This document shows, piece by piece, positions 1 to 11,300 of a stretch of DNA of 64,000 bases. The stretch is from Cepaea nemoralis (taxonomy: Eukaryota > Mollusca > Gastropoda > Stylommatophora > Helicidae). The notes beneath the pieces were generated by a model. The model saw only the letters and a list, made by a program, of their open reading frames with translations. It made no database searches and was not told the origin of the DNA. A program made the position numbers and the translations under genes. Every line of letters begins with the position of its first letter. Position 1 is the stretch's first letter. The DNA lies in contig JACEFZ010028123.1 in the NCBI GenBank assembly GCA_014155875.1, forward strand, positions 248,001-312,000, in the 5' to 3' direction.

Positions 1-165
1 TTCCTTCCCAAACATTCCCCAGACAATTCTGAAAATTGTCTGCTGCCCATTTTTGTGAGGCTGGTTTGATGCCAGAGCAGTTCTGGTAGGAAATAATTAT
101 CATGCCTCTGTTTGGGGATTGATCCCTGGACTACTGTCATGGTAGGCAAATACAGATACTGCTGT
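1..165 (-). mobile_element. tRNA-derived SINE, family S2, partial
   Basis: On the minus strand the stretch reads as a tRNA-like head with a box-B-like motif (GGATCAATCCCC, pairing with the plus-strand text near 118-128), followed by a body related to copies at 265-470, 11085-11295 and 30790-31060. The shared body text includes an AGCCTCACAAAAATGGG-like block. The left edge is cut by the window start. Family membership is seen by eye only. Confidence 0.5.
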
Positions 166-264
166 TGGACAAAAATGCTAAATATTTCTACAAGGCTTTA
201 TGATTTGATGTGACTAATTCTTTTTCACTACACAATATCTTTAGCTAAATCGGTATATCAAAGT

Positions 265-470
265 GTATCAGGAGCCACAGTGGTAACTACACTAGCATAC
301 TAAGACAGTGGTTTAGGTTCAATTGCCAGCAGTGGCGGGATTCTTTGTTTTTGCCAGTCAGTATGGATCTGGGGTTGATCCAGTCTCATAAAACTGGTAC
401 TAGATAAATTGAAGAATGTTTATGAAAGTGTCTGAAAGAAAGGCTGCATGGAATGAGTCTAGTCACTCCG
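265..470 (+). mobile_element. tRNA-derived SINE, family S2
   Basis: The segment has a box-B-like GGTTCAATTGCC at about 318-329 followed by the S2 body (GGATCTGGGGTTGATCCAG, then CTCATAAAACTGG). The order and spacing match the copies at 30790-31060 and 16650-16860. No clean poly(A) tail or target duplication is visible. Confidence 0.5.
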
Positions 471-841
471 CCTCGTCTTGTGACCTTATAATATAATTTA
501 ATGTCTAACACTTTATACCTCTACGGCACTATTTGCTTTGAGACTACCATTACATCAGAGTTGCCATGACCTGGTTTCATAAGTTCCTCACGCCCTCTCT
601 GTTATCTATCTGGCACTTGGTTTACTGTAGAACAGGGAGATCACTCTTTAAAATGTCTACTGCTACAAATTCAGAGTCAAGATGTAAGCCAAAGAATTGT
701 GTCATCATTCAACCGCTGATCAAATTACATTAACATTATTCAAGCTTGAAGGCTGAGAAATTAGGTAAATTATTCAGAAACTGACAATTCTCCAAGGAAT
801 TACAGTGACTAAGGTTTGTGGAGAGACATGAACATCTATGT

Positions 842-1385
<544 letters not shown>

Positions 1386-2301
1386 CTGAAATCACTGTTC
1401 TCTTCCCTGAACCATGCCTTCCATCACTGTTCTCTTCCCTGAACCATGCCTTCCATCACTGTTCTCTTCCCTGAACCATGCCTTCCATCACTGTTCTCTT
1501 CCCTGAACCAAGCCTTCCATCACTGTTCTCTTCCCTGGACCATGCCTTCCATCACTGTTCTCTTCCCTGAACCAAGCCCTCCATCACTGTTCTCTTCCCT
1601 GAACCCTGTCTTCCATCACTGTTCTCTTCCCTGAATCATGCCTTCCATCACTGTTCTCTTCCCTGAACCCTGTCTTCCATCACTATTCTCTTCCCTGATC
1701 CATGCCTTCCATCACTGTTCTCTTTCCTGAACCATGCCTTCCATCACTGTTCTCTTCCCCGAACCAAACCTTCCATCACTGTTCTCTTCACTGAACTATA
1801 CCTTCCATCACTGTTCTCTTCCCTGAACTATACCTTCCATCACTGTTCTGTTCCCTGAACTATACCTTCCATCACTGTTCTCTTCCCTGAACTATACCTT
1901 CCATCACTGTTCTCTTCCCTGAACTATACCTTCCATCACTGTTCTCTTCCCTGAACTATACCTTCCATCACTGTTCTCTTCCCTGAACCAAGCCTTCCAT
2001 CACTGTTCTCTTCCCTGAACTATACCTTCCATCACTGTTCTCTTTCCTGAACCATGCCTTCCATCACTGTTCTCTTCCCTGAACTATACCTTCCATCACT
2101 GTTCTCTTCCCTGAACCAAGCCTTCCATCACTGTTCTCTTCCCTGAACTATACCTTCCATCACTGTTCTCTTCCCTGAACCATGCCTTCCATCACTGTTC
2201 TCTTCCCTGAACTATACCTTCCATCACTGTTCTCTTCCCTGAACTATACCTTCCATCACTGTTCTCTTCCCTGAACCATGCCTTCCATCACTGTTCTCTT
2301 C
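1386..2301. repeat. Minisatellite, 32-bp unit, about 28 copies
   Basis: The unit contains TTCCATCACTGTTCTCTTCC followed by a variable block (CTGAACCATGCC, CTGAACTATACC, CTGAACCAAGCC). Two to three sub-variants alternate, and the ACTATACC type dominates from about 1790 to 2240. The weak 62-aa open frame here is not a gene. Confidence 0.97.
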
Positions 2302-2447
2302 AAGCCAGTGGGATATTTAATACGGCCAAAGTACATCAGTTTCTCAGACATGATGCTGTTTAGTCAGCTTTCTTCAATGTCATCTTGTAAATCATGCTTG
2401 CATAGACTTGGGAACCAACAATAGACATTTATTTTTGTTGTGCTTTG

Positions 2448-2700
2448 TATAGTTAAGGGTAGTTGCATATCCTTTGTAGGATGTCACAGTCAACCCCAGC
2501 ATTTTTAGGCTGTTTGTAATTTCTTGGCAAGTCTACATTCAGTAGTTTCCCATTGCTTTCTAAACAGCCGGCATTCATACCTTTTTATGGAAATCAACGC
2601 TTCCAAATCATCCTGCAGCTGTGTTTCGAACACAGTATGCGGGGGATTACAAAGTGCATTCATAACACCTTTACCACAGAGCCGGTCTTTATACAGAGGC
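2448..2700 (-). mobile_element. tRNA-derived SINE, family S1
   Basis: Read on the minus strand, this holds the S1 order seen in many copies here: a tRNA-like head, then GAAAGCAATGGGAAAC, CTTGCCAAGAAATTAC, GGGGTTGACTGTGAC and a 3' end near AGGATATGCAACT. The GAAAGCAATGGCAAAC block recalls the conserved central domain of the MetaSINE superfamily; that link is from memory and not tested. Confidence 0.7.
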
Positions 2701-2835
2701 AGTGATAATTAAACAGCTGACTGCATTTTATTGGATTGTATTCAAGTACCTTCTACAACGCACATAATGCTCATATTATCATTTTGAATGCCACTTGATT
2801 ACATTATGTTTAATATGAACACATGAACATTACTG

Positions 2836-2925
2836 TAGAGTGAGTGAGAGAGTTAGTGAGAGAGAGAGTGTGTGTGTGTGTGTGTGTGTGAAAGAGAGAG
2901 AGAGAGAAAAGAGAGAGAGAGAGTT
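2836..2925. repeat. Mixed GAGT/GT/GA simple repeat
   Basis: A GAGTGAGT block passes into (GT)n and then (GA)n. Short open frames on both strands are artefacts. Confidence 0.9.
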
Positions 2926-3029
2926 GAATTGCATCACTATTTTTTTTTACGTTACACAATGCATGTGTACAATTTTTTTTCAAATTTGTTACAATTTTTG
3001 TGAGAGCATTCACGACAATCTTCAGTGTA

Positions 3030-3845
3030 TGTGTGTGTAAAGTGTGGGAGTTTGTTCAAACTAGTTTAAGTGATTATGTGAGGCATCATGTATGTGTCGA
3101 GATGTAAGGAAGTGTGTGTGGTGGGGCATATGTGTGCGGAGGGAGTGTGTGTAGGAGGATGTGTGTGGGAATTGAAGGATGGGTGAGTGGGGGGATGTGT
3201 GTATGTGTGGGTAGGGAGGTGTGGGTGGGAGATGTGTGTGTGGGTGGGGGATGCGGGTGTGAGTGAGGGATGTGCTGGTAGGTGGGGGATGTATGGGTGG
3301 GTGGGGAGATGTGTGGGTGGGTGAAGGGATGTGTGTGTGGGTGGGGATGTTTGGGTGGATGGTGTGTTGGTGGGTGGGGGGGGGGGGGGTTGTGTGGGTT
3401 GGTGGGTGGGGAATGTGTACATAGGTAGGTGGGCGCGGGGTGTGTTGATTGGTGGGGGAAGGTTGTGTGGATGGATGGGGGATGTGTGGTAGGGGGATGA
3501 ATGTTTGGCTGGGTGGTTGGAGGTGTGTGGATATGGGTGGGTGGGTGGATGTGTGTGGGCTGGAGGGTGGGTGTGTTTGGGCTGGAGGATGGGTGTGTTT
3601 GTGGGGAGATGTGTGTGTGGGGAATGTGTGTTAATAGGGAAGGGTGGGTTGGTGGGGGTGTGTGTGGGTGGTTGGGGTGTGTATGGCTGGTGAGGGTGGG
3701 TATGTGAGCGGGTGGGTGGGAGTGTGTGTGGGTGGATGGAGGGTGTGTGTGTATGGGTGGGTGATATGTGTGGGTGGGTGAGTGAGGTGGGTGGGGGTTG
3801 TGTGTGGAGTAGGTGGGGGTGTATGTGGGTGGGTGAGGGATGTGT
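3030..3845. repeat. G-rich GGGTG/GT low-complexity tract, about 800 bp
   Basis: The plus strand is almost free of C and is built from degenerate GTGTG and GGGTGGGTG runs, including a G homopolymer of ten or more near 3379-3390. Many closely spaced GGG runs could form G-quadruplexes on the plus strand. The long minus-strand frames of about 276 residues, made of H, P and T, are composition artefacts. Confidence 0.9.
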
Positions 3846-4019
3846 CTCATAACATTGTAATATGCATTGTTTATGTTTACAACATTCATTTGACAATGTA
3901 TTTTCCTATGTGAATGTATCATGCACTATTAATGAATGAAAGTTGAATGATTGGAAGGGCCTAATGTAAAACGGGCCTGCGTGTCCAATTTATAACCCTT
4001 TTAACATAAAGTTGAATTG

Positions 4020-4125
4020 AATTGAACATAAACTTGCCAAGAAATCACAGCACATACACACACAAAAACATGCTGCTGTTGACTGCTACGTCCTGTACAG
4101 GATATGCAACTAACTTTTATTTTAA
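4020..4125 (+). mobile_element. SINE family S1, 3' part only
   Basis: This carries ACTTGCCAAGAAATCACA, then a short CA-rich piece, then GTTGACTGCTACGTCCTG and AGGATATGCAACTAAC, which is the S1 3' half. The tRNA-like head is missing. Confidence 0.6.
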
Positions 4126-4507
4126 TGACTAACATTTTTTAAATGTGCACAACACCTATTGCTACATCTCTCCTTCTCTCCTCCCCCACTGCACATCCCC
4201 CTTCCTCCCTCTCCACCCTGCCATGTGAGTAGGTGGCTATCATAGATAGTTGTTGGTTAATATTGGAAGTTTGCAATGGTAGGCAGAGGATCTCTGTATA
4301 GGGACAATGGCTATGGTCACCGACCAGTAAGGGTACTGCCAAGAGGGAAAGCAGTGGCAGACTACCTTCTTTACAGATGCCTAGAAAACTGTAGCTGCCA
4401 AAGAAATGATGGAGAAAAATTGATGGGGGAAGGGTTCTGCATGGGACAAGCACTGGATGATGAAACTTATGATGAGGTAGGCAGCATGAAGTTGATCTCT
4501 TGCCCCT
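4126..4507. other. Unassigned stretch left of 61-bp array
   Basis: There are two weak overlapping open frames (79 aa on plus, 104 aa on minus) with no recognisable domain. I cannot assign it to a gene or a known repeat. Confidence 0.4.
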
Positions 4508-5050
4508 TGAAATAATGTGATGGTTAGCCTACACTGAGTGTTGATGCTGTCGTAATGCTACACCTACATGAAATACTGTGATGGTTAGTTAGTCTACACT
4601 GAGTGTTGATGCTATCATCATGCTTCACCTGCATGAAGTACTATGATGGTTAGCCTACACTGAGTATTGATGCTGTCATCATGCATCACCTGCATGAAAT
4701 ACTATGATGGTTAGCTTACACTGAGTATTGATGCTGTCATCATGCATCACCTGCATGAAATACTATGATGGTTAGCTTACACTGAGTATTGATGCTGTCA
4801 TCATGCATCACCTGCATGAAATACTGTGATGGTTAGTTAGCCTACACTGAGTATTGATGCTGTCATCATGCATCACCTGCATGAAATACTATGATGGTTA
4901 GCTTACACTGAGTGTTGATGCTGTCATCATTCTACACCTGCATGAAATACTGTGATGGTTAGCCTACACTGAGTGTTGATGCTGTCAATGTGGTACACCT
5001 ACATGAAATACTACAAGAGTTAGTCTTCACTGATTGTTGATACTGCCATC
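4508..5050. repeat. Minisatellite, 61-bp unit, about 9 copies
   Basis: Each unit contains GATGGTTAGCCTACACTGAG, then TGATGCTGTCATCATGC and CACCTGCATGAAATACT. The outer units are more diverged than the central ones. The array ends about 150 bp before the first receptor exon, so it is intronic. Confidence 0.95.
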
Positions 5051-5207
5051 ATGACACCTTATGACCCACAATTGGGTTTTGTGTTTATTTAAAACCAAAA
5101 AATGTATAAAGCAACATTATTGTATAGCTTGTCATATACTAATTGATTTGAATCCATTATTTATGTGTTATTCAGTAGATAGTAAATGTCTTCTTATGTT
5201 ATGCCAG

Positions 5208-5360
5208 AGAACAAGTCCAGGGGAGATGTGCTGGCACCACTTTCAGATGCGGCTGAATAGAACCATAGAAGATGTCGTCTGCTTTGCTAAAAAGATTCCT
5301 GGCTTTGCTGAACTAGACCAGGATGATCAGATCAGTTTGATTAAAGGTGGATGCTTTGAG
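5208..5360 (+). CDS. Nuclear receptor exon 1 of 3 in window (LBD helices 3-4)
   Basis: The exon follows a TTCTTATGTTATGCCAG acceptor and ends at GAG before a GTATGA donor. It has 51 codons, phase 0 at both ends. Key features are the tryptophan in CWHHF, the signature F, L, D and Q residues of FAKKIPGFAELDQDDQ, and KGGCFE. Upstream in-frame codons in the open frame are intron read-through. Confidence 0.9.
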
Positions 5361-8300
5361 GTATGAATAGCAGTTAGTGTGTAAATAACTGTAGTCGTTC
5401 ACGCTGTATTTTTCCCCTGCATATCCTGTACAGCATTTTTCAGCTGCCATTGATGTCTTGGCAAGTTAATGTTCAGTAGTTTGTCACGCTGTATACTATT
5501 TAAATAATTATATTTATTTGTTTAAACAAATGCAGTGAAGCAAGATATGAGGGATAGACTCTAGAGCAGGACAGGATACCCATTGAGAAAACCTGAGAAT
5601 AGTTTAACTAGAAAGTTCTTTCTCTGGAATCCACAGGGCCAGCAAAGCAGAAGAAGACCTAAACACTTATGGAGAAGAGACTTAGAGACAAGAGATGAAT
5701 CATATGTCGTGGATATGGACAGAGCTGCATGAGATAGCCAGATATAGGAAGGCTTGGAGTGAGTGGTTGAGGGCCTGTGTTTTAATGGAGGATAAAGGGC
5801 AAAAGAAGAAAGAAGTATTTAAATATACATCATCATCATCATCATCAGCCATGCCAGTTGGCATAGGCATTAATATCTCTCCATATTTCTCGGTCTTTGG
5901 TGTTCTGGATTTCGTTATGATTTTGCCATCAGTAGCTGGATGACAGTCCTGATGTCACCTGTGGCTCATGACTGTCCCTACCGGATGAGGATGAGGATGT
6001 CTTAAGACAGCCATTAACGTTGTTCACTACCTCTGATATTTGACTATTCATGAAATCTTGGGAAGATAATGTGGTTTCCCCTTGCCTTCCACATCCACAT
6101 GGGGGTCTTTTACCTCTGCCTTTGACAGCCATTTCCAGCTGTCAGGACAGCTGAGTGCTTTGCGCTGCTCAGCTGACGAGCTGTCCATTTATCTTGGTGG
6201 ACACTCGTGGATAAATATGCAAGGTCTGTTAAAAAATTATTAGACCTCTGGCCAGAAAATACAGTTACTCACCTGGAGATCTGAAACCATAATCCCCTTC
6301 AAAGTATTCTCTTGCACTTGATTCACAAAGAGGTCTTTCTGAAATGCTTTCAACAATAGTGGGAGACATTTGTGCAGTCCCAAGAAGAAGTCTTTCTGAA
6401 ATGCTTTCAACAATAGTGGGAGACATTTGTGCAGTCCCAAGAAGAAGTCTTTCTGAAATGCTTTCAACAATAGTGGGAGACATTTGTGCAGTACCAAGAA
6501 GGGTACTTTCTGTGAGATTTGAGTTTCAGTCGTATTTTTCACGGCTAAAGGTCCAATATTGTTCAGACATGACAGACCTTATATTTTATTTATTTAAAGT
6601 TAGAAAAAAGTATGCATGAGATCCACAGAGACTTTCTTGCTGCATAGAAAGATGCTAATTGAAATGCCAGCTTCTGTTAGTGATATGGGGACAGCTTCTG
6701 AAAGCTCCTGTTGTATTGACACATGTTTTATTCGTGACCTTTACAAATATATATAAATGAGGAATTACTTATGAGGAGCAGGGAGAAATATATCCACTAT
6801 ATAAGGAGACCATGAATTTAATTGGATTTGTCACTGGAAGAAAGTTAGATGCAATCACCAGAACTAACATGCAGTGTACTCTAGAGAGAATGTGTTAAAG
6901 AGGCCAACTGAAGTGCCAGGAGCAATGCAGACTGACATAGATAAATTGGGTATGTAATTGGAAGGGACTTCGATGCCATCAATCACCACAACAGCCATGC
7001 AAGTGCACTCCAGACACAAAGTGCAAAAGAGGCCAAATCAAGAGCCTAGAATTATGGCAGTTGATATTGATGGATTGGGTTCACTGAATATCTCACTTGC
7101 TGTTTAGAGTATCTATCATGCTCTGATTTCCTCGCCTTTTAGGTCACATTAGATTTTTTTAGCTTAGTGCATATTCTCTGCAGCATCAGCGGTGATCCTA
7201 ATGTGTGTATGTCAGAATCACATATTCTCTGCAGCATCAGCAGTGATCCTAATGTGTGTATGTCAGAATCACATATTCTCTGCAGCATCAGCGATGATCC
7301 TAATGTGTGTATACCAGAATCACATATTCTCTGCAGCATCAGCGGTGATCCTAATGTGTGTATACCAGAATCACATATTCTCTGCAGCATCAGCGGTGAT
7401 CCTAATGTGTGTATACCAGAATCACATATTCTCTGCAGCATCAGCGGTGATCCTAATGTGTGTATACCAGAATCACATATTCTCTGCAGCATCAGCGATG
7501 ATCCTAATGTGTGTATACCAGAATCACATATTCTCTGTAGCATTAGCGATGATCCTAATGTGTGTATACCAGAATCACATATTCTCTGTAGTATCAGCGT
7601 CAGTATTATGCTGGTTAAATTCATGTTTTTGAAAACAGTTAGTTTAATGTCCTTTACTCAACCCAAGCATTTATTGCCTGTTTGTAATTTACTAGGCGAT
7701 TTTGCATTTAGTAGTTTGCCATTGCTTTCTGATCATCCGATGGCTCGCGCCAATGAAATCATAAAGGCAATCTGCCTCCAAAGTTCTCACAGTTGATTTC
7801 GAACCCTTGACTCGTTACATCAGAAAATTGTGTTTCTCATATCATCTCATCTCATCACGTTCCTCTTGTACCTTGCGGTGTCGAGGTGAAGTATAAACAG
7901 CGGGAGAGTGCCCACTTATGTATCTGTAGTGATATTCTCATGGACTCTGCTATTCCCTGCGTCCATCGTTTACGTGGTCGGCCTCTTCCTCTGCTTCCCT
8001 ATGATCTGTACATCATTGCTTGTTGTGGTATACTGTTAGTTGGTAACCTACTTGCATGCATGGCCAAATCATTTGACTTGCTACTTTCTAATAAAATCTA
8101 GTGCAACTATAACCCCCACTTTAGTCCTGATTTCTTCATTTCTGACCTTATCTCTTCTTGATACATTGAGTTTTCTTCTCAGGAGAGAAATACATCATTG
8201 CTTGTTGTGGTATACTGTTATTTGGTAACCTACTTGCATGCATGGCCAAACCATTTGACTTGCTGCCTTCTAATAAAATCTAGTGCAGCTATAACCCCCA

Positions 8301-11300
8301 CTTTAGTCCTGATTTCTTCATTTCTGATCTTATCTCTTCTTGATACATTGAGTTTTCTTCTCAGGAATCTCATTTCTGTTGTGATTTTTCTTTTCTCTTT
8401 TTCTGTCATTGTCCAGGTTTGGCATTGGTAACATAGAGTTGGTAGGAAGATTGTGTTGTAAAGTGCTTTCTTAGTAGGTATTGATACATGTTTGTTCTTT
8501 AGTATTGGTGCCATTTGTCCAATGAGTTGGTTTGCCTTATTGCATCTATTTTCGATCTCATCTTCTGTTTTGCCATTTGATGATATTATACTTCCTAGGT
8601 ACTTGAAACTCTTTTCTTGTTTCAAGGGATGTTCGTTTAGGTGAATCTTTGTTGCTTTTTCTTCTTTAGTTATAGTCATTACCTCTGTTTTACTTGTGCT
8701 AATTTTCATGTTATGTTCCCTACACATTTCGTTTAGACTATTCATGTGGTCTTGTAATTCAGCTTCTGATTTTGCTATTAGTGCTTGGTCGTCCGCAAAC
8801 AGGAGTTCTCTAATGGTTAGATTTGCAGATGGTTCTTCTTCTGTGTTCTCGTCATGCGGTGTTCTTGCGGTCTCTGTTTGGCTGGTTTCTTTACATATGT
8901 TGTCTATATATGTTATGAACAAGAGAGGGGACAGGACACAACCTTGTCGTACTCCGGATCTTATGGTGAAGGGTTCTGAGTGTCCTCCAGTTGCTCTCAC
9001 TATGCATTCACTGTTGTTGTATAAGCTTCTACATAGGTTTGTTAGATGTGTACTCACTCCATATTGTTTATGGATTTCCCACAGCTTGTTTCTATCTACT
9101 CTATCAAATGCCTTTTCTTGGTCGACAAAGACTAAGTAGAGTGTTTCATTGAATTCGATTGATTTTTCTATAAGTTGTCTAAGAGCAAAAATGGCATCTG
9201 TGCATCCTTTGTTTTTCCTAAATCCAAGTTGTGTTTCGCTTAGCTGGGGTTCTATAGTAGTTCGTAATCTTTTCTCAAGAATGTTGCAAAATATTTTCCC
9301 AGTATGACTCAACAGTGAAGTGCCTCTGCATTGTGTACAGTCTCTTTTGCTGCCTTTGTTTTTCCAAATTAGGATAATTATGGCGTTTCCCCAGTCTCAT
9401 GGTGTCAGTTGTTCTACCCAAACATGGTTGAATAGTCTATATAGCCATGCTGTTCCTACTTCTCTTGCTGCTTTAATTAGTTCATTTGGTATTTCATCTT
9501 GTCCTGGTGATTTTTTCAATAGGGCTAATCTGACGGCTTCTATAATTGCTTCCGTCAGTATGTCTGGTTCTAGTTCTTCGGTGGCATCTGTGTCGGTTTC
9601 TTGAATTCCTGTGACATCTGATAGGATGTTGAGAAGTTGTTCGAAGTACTGTTTCCATCTTATTAGGATTTGTTTTTGTTCACTTATTGGTTCTCCATTT
9701 TTGCTGTTAATTATTTCAGTTGCTTCAAAGGATTCTCCTCTGGTTCTCATTGCACTTACCTTTTTATAGAAGTTTCTAGTTGCCTCCTTGTAGTTTTTAT
9801 TTAGGGTTTCGCCATACTCCTCCCAGTCTTTGTGTTTGTCTCTCTTTACTATTCTATTCATATGTCTTCTTGCTGTTCTATATTCTGTGTAATCGCATTC
9901 CTGTTTGCTCTTTGACCACTTTTTATATTTTTCCTTTTTGTCTTTTACAGCTTTCTTTACTTCTGTGTTCCACCAACTTGGTATTTTCTTTATCTGTGTT
10001 TTGCGTTTTTTCGCGGTTCCACATGTTATTTTTGCAGTATTTAAAATGCTTAATTTGAACATCTCCCATTCTTCTTACACTGTCTTTCTTTCTATAGGTA
10101 ATTTTACAAAGATTTCAGTTAGTTCTCATAATTTTCCCTCACTGCTTCGTCTTTGAGGTTTTTTAAGGTTACTGATTCGCTTGGTATGTATTTTCCTGGT
10201 CTTTGCAAAAACTAAGAAATTGTGTTTCACTATTCTCTAAGCCAGGGACAGTGATTGAATTTCTGTACTTGCCCCAGATTAATACCGTTTAGCAGCTAAG
10301 TCAGTTGTGAAATCTCTCATAGTGGAGATTATAATTAATTATGGTTCTACAACAGTATCAAAATACGTCGATTTCAAATGCAAAATATATTTTTTTAATG
10401 TGTTTTTCTTGAATACCTTTCTGGTGTTGAATAACACCAAATTTGCAATGTTAAACCAAATAATAATTTGTTCTGATGTTTTATCCCGTGCAGGTTGCCT
10501 GTGTTGTGTGTGCCCCTTTTATAGATGCAGATACCAATTCCATATTCTTGCTGGGAAATAGTTCTATAGTACTGAGGGATGAGATGAAATGTGGGTTTCC
10601 ACTAGGGGAACATTTTGTAGAACTGCTCTTCAACTTGTCAAACCGACTAAATGCTTTTAATCTGAGAAACTCAGAGAAGGCACTGTTTAGTGCTCTGGTC
10701 CTCATATCTCCAGGTTTGTGAAATTGTGTATAGTTTATTCCCTGATGCTCTCATTTCTCTTAAGTGTTTTTTAGTATCATATCACCATTGTTTATTATAT
10801 ACTTCATTGTGTTTTATACAGTTGATATGTAGTATTCACTTGTTAAATTGATTATTTCTTATGCTTGTCCTTAATTATTTATTTGTAGTGTTATGTTGAC
10901 AAATGATTGAGTGTATCCTTTCTGTGTCACTGATATGTGAACATTTTGATTTTGTTTGATTACTCATATGTTTTTGCTCAACTCCATTATGTTAGAAGTA
11001 ATTTGTAAACTTATTCTTGCAATTTATTGCCTTTGGGCTGTGAAGTGTTAGGCTTACACATATTCTAGGCCATGACACATGAGGTAAAGTGGTCAGTGCC
11101 TTCCTTGTCATCTGTCCTTTTCAAACAATTCCCAGAAATTCTGAAAATCATCTGGTACCCATTTTTATGAGTTTGGGTCGACCCCAGAATCATGCTGGTG
11201 AGAAAGAATAATTCTGCCTCTACTGGAGATTGAATCTGGGTCACTTTCTCTATAGACAAGTGCACAAACTGCTATTTCACTGTGGCTCCTAATCCACTGT

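Noticed and set aside
3066..3922. Two minus frames of about 277 aa rich in His, Pro and Thr
   Set aside because: They are the complement of a degenerate GGGTG/GT tract; two overlapping frames have the same composition, which argues against a gene.
7139..7796. Long frames of 146-209 aa through the 51-bp array
   Set aside because: The unit is a multiple of three, so all frames lacking a stop in one unit stay open. No known protein repeat is matched.
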